DNA of 16,677 nt. Source: Prolixibacteraceae bacterium. Its GTDB lineage: Bacteria > Bacteroidota > Bacteroidia > Bacteroidales > Prolixibacteraceae. The notes beneath the pieces were generated by a model. It searched no databases. It was not told the DNA's origin and was given only the letters and a program-made list of their open reading frames with translations. Within the stretch, counting starts at the first letter, position 1, and the number at the start of each line of letters is the position of its first letter. The stretch is taken from positions 1-16,677 of the forward strand of contig JAFGGF010000434.1 in assembly GCA_016930735.1 (NCBI GenBank), in the 5' to 3' direction. Positions 7,186 through 15,555 of this stretch are shown one piece after another. The position numbers and the translations under genes were made by a program.

Positions 7186-7210
7186 GATATATTAATCAAA
7201 TGTTTCTGAA

Positions 7211-9361
7211 ATGAAATCTAAATCAACGCTCGAATCTATTATTTTTCTTCTTTTATTTTCATTCAGTCTATATGCAGAAGACGGTTATAAACTATGGCTC
7301 GATTACAAAAAAGCACCTGAACCGGTTTTAACCCAATACCGGCAGCAAATAAAAAACTTAATGGTAATTAAGGGATCTTCAACTCTTGATATCGCTGAAA
7401 ATGAACTTTTTAAAGGTGTAACCGGCATATTGGAAGGACATATATCTGCTGTTCAAAATGTTGAAGAAGGTACTGTTTTGGCAGGAAAGTTTACTGACCT
7501 GCAAAATGTTATAGAAAATGATTTTTCTGATAAAATCAAATTGGCCGGAGAAGAAGGTTTTGTAATTTCTTCGGAGCAAAGTGATGGTAAAAACATAACG
7601 GTAATTTCAGCCAATTCAGATGTGGGAATTTTGTATGGTGTATTCCATTTTCTTCAACTTCTGCAAACAGGAAAAGATATTTCAAATCTTGACATTGTAA
7701 GTTCACCAAAAGTAAAAATCAGGGTACTCAACCATTGGGATAACCTCGATGGAAGTATTGAGCGAGGGTATGCAGGGAATTCACTCTGGGACTGGGAAAG
7801 CCTTCCCGGTAAAACGGACCCGCGTTATACCGATTATGCACGCGCCAATGCTTCAATAGGAATCAACGGGAGTGTGCTGAATAATGTCAATGCCAATCCG
7901 GCAATGCTAACACCCGAATACCTTGAAAAGGTTAAGGTTTTAGCAGATATTTTCCGTCCATACGGTATAAAAGTATTTTTATCCATAAAATTCAGTTCTC
8001 CTGTCAATATTGGTGGTTTGGAAACTGCCGATCCATTGGAGCCAACTGTTCAGGAATGGTGGAAAAATAAAGTCAGGGAAGTATATTCCTATATTCCTGA
8101 TTTTGGTGGATTTCTGGTAAAAGCGAATTCCGAAGGGCAACCTGGACCTCAGAATTACGGTCGTACGCATGCCGAAGGCGCCAACATGCTGGCTGATGCC
8201 TTGAAGCCTTTTGGCGGGATCGTAATGTGGAGAGCTTTTGTTTATGATAACAATGTCCCGGAAGACCGGGCCAAACAGGCGCTTAATGAATTTAAACCTC
8301 TCGACGGGCAGTTCCGTGATAATGTATTGATTCAGGTTAAAAACGGTCCAATCGATTTTCAGCCGCGTGAACCTTTTCATCCGATTTTCGGGAACCTGCC
8401 AAAAACCCCGGTAATGATGGAATTTCAGATTACGCAGGAATACCTTGGGCAGTCAACCGATTTATGTTATCTCGCCCCAATGTATAAGGAAGTCCTTGAT
8501 GCCGATACTTACGCCAAAGGCAAAGGTTCAACGGTGGCCAAGGTTATTGACGGCACACTCGAAGGTCATGAACTGACCGGAATGGCAGGCGTAGCAAATA
8601 CAGGCTCCGACCGGAACTGGACCGGGCACCTTTTCGGGCAGTCAAACTGGTTTGCTTTTGGGCGGCTGGCATGGAACGATCAACTCTCCTCCGAGGAAAT
8701 TGCTGACGAATGGATTAAAATGACCTTTTCTTCTGATCCGAAGGTTGTAACAACCATCAAAAAAATCATGATGGATTCAAGGGAGAATTCGGTGAATTAT
8801 ATGACGCCGCTTGGATTACACCACATCATGGGCATGAGCCATCATTTTGGTCCCGGTCCCTGGGTTAGTCGTGGCCGTGCCGACTGGACTTCACTTTATT
8901 ACCACAGAGCTGACAGTTTTGGGATAGGATTTGACCGGACACCCACAGGAAGCAATGCAACCGGCCAGTATTTTAAACCTGTTGCCGATAAATTTGCAAA
9001 CCTGAAAACCTGCACCGATGAATACCTGCTCTGGTTCCACCACCTTCCGTGGAATTATAAAATGCGTTCGGGAAAAACACTCTGGGATGAACTTTGCCTC
9101 CATTATTATGCAGGTGTTGAAGGTGTTAAAAAAATGCAGGCTGAATGGAATTCTCTTCATGGCAGAATCGATCCCGAAGAATTTGAATTTGTCAAAAACA
9201 GAATTGAAGCGCAGGTTAAACTTGCTGAATGGTGGCGGAATTCCTGTGTATTATATTTTCAGCAATTTTCAAAAATGCCCATCCCCGAAGAACTGGAAAA
9301 ACCAACCGAATCGCTGCAATATTACCAAAAGTTGAATTACCGGGATTTTGAGGCAAAATAA
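7211..9361 (+). CDS. aguA: GH67 alpha-glucuronidase, exported
   Basis: Removes (4-O-methyl-)glucuronic acid from the end of xylo-oligosaccharides during glucuronoxylan breakdown. The 716-residue length and the block R-V-L-N-H-W-D-N-L-D-G-S-I-E-R-G-Y (171-187) are diagnostic for GH67. Using Cellvibrio numbering from memory (E292, D365, E393), the acid is E308 in N-S-E-G-Q-P-G-P. The two carboxylates of the inverting base pair are D382 in I-D-F-Q-P-R-E-P and E410 in T-Q-E-Y. Spacings of 74 and 28 residues agree well with the family. An N-terminal signal peptide (hydrophobic 9-21, cleavage likely after L-Y-A) predicts export, probably to the periplasm. The domain order is N-terminal alpha/beta domain (to about 165), TIM barrel (about 170-480), and helical C-terminal domain. 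It heads a likely five-gene operon and lies 12 bases before the S9 peptidase gene. No xylanase, xylosidase or SusC/D gene is in view. Confidence 0.95.
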   Translation: MKSKSTLESIIFLLLFSFSLYAEDGYKLWLDYKKAPEPVLTQYRQQIKNLMVIKGSSTLDIAENELFKGVTGILEGHISAVQNVEEGTVLAGKFTDLQNVIENDFSDKIKLAGEEGFVISSEQSDGKNITVISANSDVGILYGVFHFLQLLQTGKDISNLDIVSSPKVKIRVLNHWDNLDGSIERGYAGNSLWDWESLPGKTDPRYTDYARANASIGINGSVLNNVNANPAMLTPEYLEKVKVLADIFRPYGIKVFLSIKFSSPVNIGGLETADPLEPTVQEWWKNKVREVYSYIPDFGGFLVKANSEGQPGPQNYGRTHAEGANMLADALKPFGGIVMWRAFVYDNNVPEDRAKQALNEFKPLDGQFRDNVLIQVKNGPIDFQPREPFHPIFGNLPKTPVMMEFQITQEYLGQSTDLCYLAPMYKEVLDADTYAKGKGSTVAKVIDGTLEGHELTGMAGVANTGSDRNWTGHLFGQSNWFAFGRLAWNDQLSSEEIADEWIKMTFSSDPKVVTTIKKIMMDSRENSVNYMTPLGLHHIMGMSHHFGPGPWVSRGRADWTSLYYHRADSFGIGFDRTPTGSNATGQYFKPVADKFANLKTCTDEYLLWFHHLPWNYKMRSGKTLWDELCLHYYAGVEGVKKMQAEWNSLHGRIDPEEFEFVKNRIEAQVKLAEWWRNSCVLYFQQFSKMPIPEELEKPTESLQYYQKLNYRDFEAK

Positions 9362-9373
9362 TAATCTTACAAT

Positions 9374-11650
9374 ATGATTAAAAAGTTCAGTTTAGTTCTG
9401 TTATCCCTGTTCATTTTTTCTGTTTCGGTATGTGCCCAAAGTATGCTTGAGCGCTATCAAAAATCAGAACAATTCCTTCCAAAAAATATTTCAAAACTGG
9501 TTTTAAATGCATCAATCCTCCCTGTTGCTGTGGAAAATTCGGATGATTTCTGGTATCAGCTTCAGACTGAAAACGGAAGTAAATATTTTTACTTCGACGG
9601 GAAAAAGAAAAAAATTTCTGAAGCTTTTAATCATGTTGAATTAGCAAATGCAATAACCAATTATACTGGAAAAAAAATATCGCCTGATTCGCTTAACCTG
9701 AGAGGACTGAAATTCCTTGTCAAAAAAAATAAAGTTGAATTTACGCAGGATACATCTTTGCTTGAAGTAGATTTATCAGATTATTCGGTCTTTGAAAAAG
9801 AAAAGGAAAAACACCTTCCAAAAAATCAATCAAAATCGCCCAATAAAAAGTGGATTGCCAAAGTAAAAGAATATAACCTGTATTTGGAAGATACCGAAAC
9901 TGGTGAAGAATTTCAACTTACTGATGACGGAATAGAAAAATACGAATATGCCACACCTCTTTCGTGGTATAAGCTGGTTGATGAAACGGAAGGCGATGTT
10001 TACGATCCATCGATTTATGTTTCCTGGTCGGAAGACTCAAAAAAAATTGTTACTTATCGCCTTGACAGGAGGGACGTAGGAAAACTTTATTTGTATCAAA
10101 GTATGCCCGACAGCGGGATGCGTGCGAAAGTCTGGTCGTATGAAAGGGCATTGCCCGGTGAGGAGCCAATTAAACTGGAATTTTACATTTTTGATGTTGT
10201 AAAAAAATCAAAAATTAAAATTGATATTCCTCCCTTTGCTGATTTTCTGGCAGATAATTACCCCACCTGGCTCGGTAATACCAATGAATTATATATGTCC
10301 AGATTCCGGAGGGGCTATAAGGCAATTGACCTGTTTAAACTGGATGCGGCGACTGGAAAAGCAGGAATCCTGGTAACCGATTCATCAAAAACAATGGTGG
10401 AATACCAGATGGCAAATTGCAGGTGGACCAAAGATGAAAGCCAGTTTTTCTGGACATCGGAACGTGATGGCTGGAACCATATTTACCGGTATAACAACTC
10501 AGGAAAACTACTGAACCAGGTAACCAAAGGTGAATTCGTTGTCGAATCAATCCGGAAAATTGATGAAAAAAACCAAAGGCTTTACTTTGTTGCACTTGGA
10601 AAAGAACCGGGCATCGATCCGTATTACAAACATTTATATGTTGTTGATTTTGAAGGAAAAAACCTGCAGTTGTTGACTTCTGAAGATGCTGAGCACGAAA
10701 TATGGATTCCTGAAACAGGAGATTATTTTGTCGATTCCTGGTCACGTATAAATATGCCAACCGAACATGCAGTACGAAGCCTAAAAGATGGAAAGATTAT
10801 CAATAAACTGGCAACAGCCAATGTTGAAAAACTGCTGGCAACAGGATGGCGATACCCTGAGCCATTTAAAATCAAGGCCCGCGACGGGAAAACCGATATT
10901 TACGGAGCTATCTTCTTCTCTTCCGATTTTGATCCGGCAAAAAAATACCCGGTGATCGACGGCACCTATTCAGGACCTCAGGCGATTCGGACAGCCAAAT
11001 CGTTTGCCCGGGGATTCTGCAACGATGATGTCCCGCTGGCTGAACTTGGCTTTATTGTCATCACCATCGACGGAATGGGAAGCGCTTGGCGTTCGAAGGC
11101 TTTCCATGATGTTTCATACATGAACCTTGGAGACATTGGTGCTCCGGATCATATCGGAGGCATGAAACAACTGGCAGAAACCCGACCCTGGCTTGACCTC
11201 AACAAAGTTGGAATTTACGGCCACTCAGCAGGCGGTTACGATGCAGCCCATGCTATGCTGACTCATCCTGAATTTTATAAGGTAGCAGTTGCATCTGCAG
11301 GAAACCACGACCACCGGATTGCAAAGGCCTGGTGGCCCGAACAATATATGGGAATGCCGGGGAAACACTATGATGAGCAATCGAATTTTAACCTTGCAGG
11401 GAATCTTGAAGGAAAACTGCTTTTGATACACGGCGATATGGACAACAATGTGAATACGGCTTCCAGCCTTCGGCTTGCCGGAGAGCTGATAAAAAACAAT
11501 AAGGATTTTGAGTTATTGATTATTCCCAGCCGGGATCATGGTCTGGCTGACCATCCTTATTTTATCCGCAAACGTTGGGACTGGTTTGTAAAAAATCTGA
11601 TGGGTGAAGAACCCCCTAAGGAGTATGAAATTAAATCGTATAAAAATTAA
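9374..11650 (+). CDS. exported S9 family (DPP-IV-fold) serine peptidase
   Basis: Hydrolyses peptides, probably short ones at or near proline, after export. The 758-residue protein has a signal peptide ending S-V-C-A-Q (cleavage probably after Ala22), a DPP-IV-type beta-propeller (about 60-490), and a C-terminal alpha/beta-hydrolase. The catalytic triad is S618 in G-H-S-A-G-G, D690 in H-G-D-M-D-N-N-V and H722 in S-R-D-H-G. The W-S-E-D-S segment (218-222) aligns with the propeller strand that follows the N-terminus-binding motif of true DPP-IV. However, D-W-V-Y-E-E-E is not there; the equivalent stretch reads D-E-T-E-G-D-V-Y (203-210). Strict dipeptidyl-peptidase activity is therefore uncertain, and tripeptidyl or other specificity is possible. 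It sits between the alpha-glucuronidase gene (12 bases) and the Xaa-Pro aminopeptidase gene (3 bases), so translation with the latter is probably coupled. Confidence 0.9.
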   Translation: MIKKFSLVLLSLFIFSVSVCAQSMLERYQKSEQFLPKNISKLVLNASILPVAVENSDDFWYQLQTENGSKYFYFDGKKKKISEAFNHVELANAITNYTGKKISPDSLNLRGLKFLVKKNKVEFTQDTSLLEVDLSDYSVFEKEKEKHLPKNQSKSPNKKWIAKVKEYNLYLEDTETGEEFQLTDDGIEKYEYATPLSWYKLVDETEGDVYDPSIYVSWSEDSKKIVTYRLDRRDVGKLYLYQSMPDSGMRAKVWSYERALPGEEPIKLEFYIFDVVKKSKIKIDIPPFADFLADNYPTWLGNTNELYMSRFRRGYKAIDLFKLDAATGKAGILVTDSSKTMVEYQMANCRWTKDESQFFWTSERDGWNHIYRYNNSGKLLNQVTKGEFVVESIRKIDEKNQRLYFVALGKEPGIDPYYKHLYVVDFEGKNLQLLTSEDAEHEIWIPETGDYFVDSWSRINMPTEHAVRSLKDGKIINKLATANVEKLLATGWRYPEPFKIKARDGKTDIYGAIFFSSDFDPAKKYPVIDGTYSGPQAIRTAKSFARGFCNDDVPLAELGFIVITIDGMGSAWRSKAFHDVSYMNLGDIGAPDHIGGMKQLAETRPWLDLNKVGIYGHSAGGYDAAHAMLTHPEFYKVAVASAGNHDHRIAKAWWPEQYMGMPGKHYDEQSNFNLAGNLEGKLLLIHGDMDNNVNTASSLRLAGELIKNNKDFELLIIPSRDHGLADHPYFIRKRWDWFVKNLMGEEPPKEYEIKSYKN

Positions 11651-11653
11651 AAT

Positions 11654-13027
11654 ATGTTTCAATCAAATACTTATATCGAACGAAGAAAAGTATTAAAACA
11701 AAAAGTTGGCTCGGGATTGATCCTGTTTTTAGGGAATGATGAATCTCCTATGAACTATACCGACAATACATATCATTTCAGGCAGGACAGTACTTTCCTT
11801 TATTATTTTGGCATTTCACATCCGGAATTAGCCGCGATTATTGATATAGACAATGACAAAGAAATTATATTTGGAAATGATTATACCATTGATGACATCG
11901 TTTGGATGGGGCCACAGCCTACCATTAAAGAACGTGCTGAAATGTGTGGAGTAGCTGAATCAAAACCTTTAAAAGAACTGGATGTATTTATAAAAAAAGC
12001 AGGAAGCCGAAAAATTCATTTTCTTCCTCTTTACCGATCGGAAAACAAGATTAAATTACAAAACCTTCTGGGCTTACATCCAGACAAAGTACAGGAAAAA
12101 TCTTCAATTGAACTGGTTAAGGCAGTGGTAAGCCAGCGTGAAATTAAAACCAAAGAGGAAATATCAGAAATTCATAAAGCTGTTGATGTTTCGGTTGACA
12201 TGCATATGGCTGCCATACGTTTTGCGCGTCCGGGAATGACAGAAGCGGAAGTAGCAGCAGAAATCCACAAAATTGCCCTGAGTGCAGGAGGGAATATTGC
12301 TTTCCCGATCATTGCCACTATTAACGGGCAAACACTTCATAATCATTACCACGGAAATAAAATTACCGAAGGTGATCTGTTTCTGGTTGATGCGGGTTAT
12401 GAAACTACTATGGGTTATGCCGGCGATTTATCGAGTACTTTCCCGGTTGGTAAAACCTTTTCTTCGGAACAAAAAGAAATATATCAACTTACACTTGAAG
12501 CACATCAGGCTGCTGTTTCAGCCCTTGAATTTAACCAGCCTTTCAGGAATGCACATCTGGCAGCATGCCTTGCTATTTTCGATGGCATGAAAACCATGGG
12601 ATTTACAAAAGGGAATACCAACGATGCCATTGCCGAAGGTGCTCATGCATTGTTTTTTCCTTGCGGGACTGGCCACATGATGGGGCTTGATGTACACGAC
12701 ATGGAAAACCTGGGTGAAATATGGGTGGGTTACGATGGTCAACCTAAAAGCACCCAGTTTGGGCTAAAGTCACTCCGCCTGGCTAAACCTTTGCAGGCAG
12801 GCCATGTATTTACCGTTGAACCGGGAATTTATTTCATCCCTGAACTGATTGATTTATGGCGAGGGCAAAATAAATTCAAAAATTTTATAAACTGGGAGAA
12901 AGTAAACAGTTACAGGAATTTTGGAGGGATCAGGAATGAAGAAAATTTTGTAATGACTGAAACAGGAGCAAAATTGCTTGGAAAACCAAAACCAAAAACC
13001 ATCGAAGAAGTGGAGGCTTTGCGTTAA
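11654..13027 (+). CDS. pepP: Xaa-Pro aminopeptidase, M24B metallopeptidase
   Basis: Removes an N-terminal residue that precedes proline; expected to be cytoplasmic, as no signal peptide is present. The 457-residue protein has the AMP_N domain (about 1-150) and the pita-bread catalytic domain (about 165-440). The five dinuclear-metal ligands can be placed: D246 in V-D-A-G-Y, D258 in A-G-D-L-S-S, H341 in C-G-T-G-H-M-M-G, E389 in V-E-P-G-I-Y and E429 in R-N-E-E-N. This matches the PepP pattern D, D, H, E, E. H348 in V-H-D and H231 in the H-N-H-Y-H-G segment are likely active-site histidines. The start is three bases after the stop of the S9 peptidase gene. Together the two peptidases would release amino acids from proline-containing peptides, first outside and then inside the cytoplasm; this division of work is inferred. 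Confidence 0.93.
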   Translation: MFQSNTYIERRKVLKQKVGSGLILFLGNDESPMNYTDNTYHFRQDSTFLYYFGISHPELAAIIDIDNDKEIIFGNDYTIDDIVWMGPQPTIKERAEMCGVAESKPLKELDVFIKKAGSRKIHFLPLYRSENKIKLQNLLGLHPDKVQEKSSIELVKAVVSQREIKTKEEISEIHKAVDVSVDMHMAAIRFARPGMTEAEVAAEIHKIALSAGGNIAFPIIATINGQTLHNHYHGNKITEGDLFLVDAGYETTMGYAGDLSSTFPVGKTFSSEQKEIYQLTLEAHQAAVSALEFNQPFRNAHLAACLAIFDGMKTMGFTKGNTNDAIAEGAHALFFPCGTGHMMGLDVHDMENLGEIWVGYDGQPKSTQFGLKSLRLAKPLQAGHVFTVEPGIYFIPELIDLWRGQNKFKNFINWEKVNSYRNFGGIRNEENFVMTETGAKLLGKPKPKTIEEVEALR

Positions 13028-13069
13028 GCGGATATAAAAAACCATTACATTTACGTGAAATTTTTATAC

Positions 13070-13612
13070 ATGAAAAAAGGTCTTTTTATCGCCTTGTTTC
13101 TTATCATTCAAATTCCCCTTTTTGCACAAAACGAAATCGGTCCGGAAGGGCATAAACTGGTTTGGGTACTAGTTGTACTGCTTCCTCTTCTGGCATATCT
13201 GATGTATATTTTTTTAAAAAAAAGTAAAAATCAAAAGAAGAAGACTTTTTTTAAACGTTCAAAAGCTGAGATTGTATTGGTTAAAGACCGCCTCTACTTC
13301 CCTGATTATTTAAAACTCACCATAAAAAATACCGGAAATACCAATATTGACCTTGAGCGCCCCCTTCTGATTTTTGATAATTTCTGGATAAAACGAAAAT
13401 TCAGGTTAAAGGGGATCAATAACGCACAAATTTATCCGCTGTACCTGGAGGCCGGGAAAACCCACACACTTGAAATCGACCTGAATGGTTTTTACAGGCA
13501 CGATAAAAAACTTAAAAAATACCCTAAAACAAAAATAATCTGTTATTCAGTTGAAGGCAAAAAACTGGGAAGCAAATCTGTATATCTAAGAAAAACCCTG
13601 TTTAAGTATTAA
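13070..13612 (+). CDS. small membrane-anchored protein of unknown function
   Basis: A 180-residue protein that I do not recognise. I chose the ATG at 13070 over a GTG at 13055 because it gives a clean signal sequence, M-K-K-G followed by a hydrophobic run and L-F-A-Q (cleavage after about residue 19). A second hydrophobic segment (about 31-49) follows, then a very basic stretch (about 50-65, with K-K-S-K-N-Q-K-K-K). By the positive-inside rule, the rest is cytoplasmic. The C-terminal part (about 65-180) looks beta-rich, with alternating hydrophobic strands and K-N-T-G-N-T-N, perhaps an immunoglobulin-like or arrestin-like sandwich; this is guesswork. It lies 42 bases after the aminopeptidase gene, and its TAA overlaps the ATG of the pullulanase gene by one base (TAATG), so the two are translationally coupled. 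Confidence 0.7.
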   Translation: MKKGLFIALFLIIQIPLFAQNEIGPEGHKLVWVLVVLLPLLAYLMYIFLKKSKNQKKKTFFKRSKAEIVLVKDRLYFPDYLKLTIKNTGNTNIDLERPLLIFDNFWIKRKFRLKGINNAQIYPLYLEAGKTHTLEIDLNGFYRHDKKLKKYPKTKIICYSVEGKKLGSKSVYLRKTLFKY

Positions 13613-15555
13613 TGAGAAAATGGCTTTTTAACCATATCGATTTTTCAACCTACCCGTTTTACGGTGGTGGTGACCTGGGAGTCTTCTGGTCGCCTGAAAA
13701 AACGCTTTTTAAAATCTGGGCTCCAACAGCAAATGCAGTTGAGCTTCGAATGTATGAAAACGGAAAGGATGGTAAACCGGTTCAGAAAAAAAACCTGAAA
13801 CCTTACAGAAGCGGTGTTTGGTATTTAGAATTAAAGGGAAACCTGGAAGGATTATTTTATACATTCAAAATTAACGATGGTGAATGGCTGCACGAGGTTC
13901 CAGATATTTACGCTCGTTGTGTTGGAGTGAATGGATTAAGGGGACAGATTTATAATCCCCGAAAAACTAATCCGGAAGGCTGGGAAAACGACAAAGGTCC
14001 TGTAATAAAAAATACAGTTGAAGCCATAATTTACGAAACTCATATCCGTGACTTTTCTATTGCAGAATCCTCCGGTATAAAAAATAAAGGCAAATATCAG
14101 GGATTCACCGAATCGGGGACACGGTCACCTGAGGGAATGACAACAGGGTTGGATCATTTAAAGGAACTTGGAATAACACATGTCCATTTAATGCCGGTTT
14201 TCGATTTTTACACCATTGATGAAGAAGATCCATTATCGAAATATAACTGGGGTTACGACCCGCAAAATTATAATTCACCCGAAGGTTCCTACTCAATAAA
14301 TCCATACGATGGGAGTGCCAGGATAAAGGAATTGAAAACTCTGGTAAAAACATTGCATGATAACGGAATCGGTGTAATAATGGATGTGGTTTATAACCAC
14401 ACCGGAAGGACCAGAGGTAGTGTTTTCAACCAAACTGTCCCCGGATATTTTTACCGGCAAAAACCGGACGGGACATTTGCGAATGCTTCGGGTTGCGGAA
14501 ATGAAGTGGCTACTGAACGTTCAATGGCCAGGAAATATATAATTGACTCATTAAAATACTGGGCTACAGAATTTCACATTGACGGATTCCGTTTTGACCT
14601 GATGGGAATTTACGACTTTGACACCGTGAGTTTTATCCGTCAGGAAATGGATAAAATCAATCCGGGAATTATGTTGTATGGCGAAGGCTGGGCTGCTGAT
14701 CTGAGTCCGATGGCTGAAGAAAAAAGGGCAGTTAAAAGTAATATCAGAAAGCTTCAGGGTGTTGCAGCATTCAGCGATGATATGCGCGATGCATTAAAAG
14801 GCCACTGGAGCGACAAAAAAAACAAAGGATTTGTAAGTGGACTGACACTTAGGGAAGAAGCTGTAAAATTCGGGATTACAGGTGCAACATACCATCCTCA
14901 GATAATTTACGATTATATAGAAACTTCACCTTCGGCCTGGGCAAAGGAGCCGGACCAGTGTATTAATTATGTTTCGTGTCACGATAATTATACCCTGTGG
15001 GATAAATTAAAACTAAGCAACAAAGATGCGTCAGATGAAGAACTGAAACGAATGGTGAAACTGGCAGGAGCGATTATCCTGACCTCACAGGGAATACCGT
15101 TTTTACATTCGGGTGTAGAATTCTGCCGGACAAAAGATGGGAATGAAAATTCCTATAAATCGCCCGATTCGGTTAACCAGCTTGACTGGAGCCGGAAGTC
15201 TGACTATTCCGATGTTTTCGAATATTTCAAAAGACTCATTCTCCTGAGGAAGCAACATCCGGCATTCAGGATGCCAACATCAGAACAAATAAAAAATAAC
15301 CTGAAGTTTTGTAAAAACTACCAAACCGGTGTGGTTGCATATTCGCTCAATGGAAAGAATGTCGGTGATTTCTGGCACAATATTATTGTGATATTCAACG
15401 GCAATCCCAATCCCGTTAATTTTAACCTCCCCAAAGGAATATTTCAGATTTTATTATCGGAAGATAACTTTTATACAGAAAATACCGGAATCACAGTAAA
15501 GGATGAGATTTCTGTAAAAGGAACTTCCGTGGTTATTCTGAATGAAATCAGCTAA
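13612..15555 (+). CDS. pulA: type I pullulanase, GH13, cytoplasmic
   Basis: Hydrolyses alpha-1,6 branch points of pullulan, glycogen or starch-derived dextrins. The 647-residue protein has no signal peptide. It carries an N-terminal CBM48 domain (about 15-110, with F-K-I-W-A-P-T-A) and a GH13 catalytic barrel (about 135-560). The type I pullulanase signature Y-N-W-G-Y-D-P is at 211-217. Conserved GH13 regions are D258-V-V-Y-N-H263, D324-G-F-R-F-D329 (nucleophile D329), G-E358-G-W (acid/base E358) and H457-D458-N. A short beta domain ends the protein. It lacks the extra CBM41 modules of larger secreted pullulanases, which fits processing of imported or stored alpha-glucan inside the cell. It is the last gene of the operon, and its stop codon overlaps that of the convergent alanine dehydrogenase-like gene. 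Confidence 0.94.
   Translation: MRKWLFNHIDFSTYPFYGGGDLGVFWSPEKTLFKIWAPTANAVELRMYENGKDGKPVQKKNLKPYRSGVWYLELKGNLEGLFYTFKINDGEWLHEVPDIYARCVGVNGLRGQIYNPRKTNPEGWENDKGPVIKNTVEAIIYETHIRDFSIAESSGIKNKGKYQGFTESGTRSPEGMTTGLDHLKELGITHVHLMPVFDFYTIDEEDPLSKYNWGYDPQNYNSPEGSYSINPYDGSARIKELKTLVKTLHDNGIGVIMDVVYNHTGRTRGSVFNQTVPGYFYRQKPDGTFANASGCGNEVATERSMARKYIIDSLKYWATEFHIDGFRFDLMGIYDFDTVSFIRQEMDKINPGIMLYGEGWAADLSPMAEEKRAVKSNIRKLQGVAAFSDDMRDALKGHWSDKKNKGFVSGLTLREEAVKFGITGATYHPQIIYDYIETSPSAWAKEPDQCINYVSCHDNYTLWDKLKLSNKDASDEELKRMVKLAGAIILTSQGIPFLHSGVEFCRTKDGNENSYKSPDSVNQLDWSRKSDYSDVFEYFKRLILLRKQHPAFRMPTSEQIKNNLKFCKNYQTGVVAYSLNGKNVGDFWHNIIVIFNGNPNPVNFNLPKGIFQILLSEDNFYTENTGITVKDEISVKGTSVVILNEIS

Noticed and set aside
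7979..8380. 133-codon minus-strand open frame
   Set aside because: Antisense to the catalytic barrel of the GH67 enzyme, whose active-site residues are clear in the plus frame.
10335..10760. 141-codon minus-strand open frame
   Set aside because: Inside the S9 peptidase propeller and antisense to it; no supporting features.
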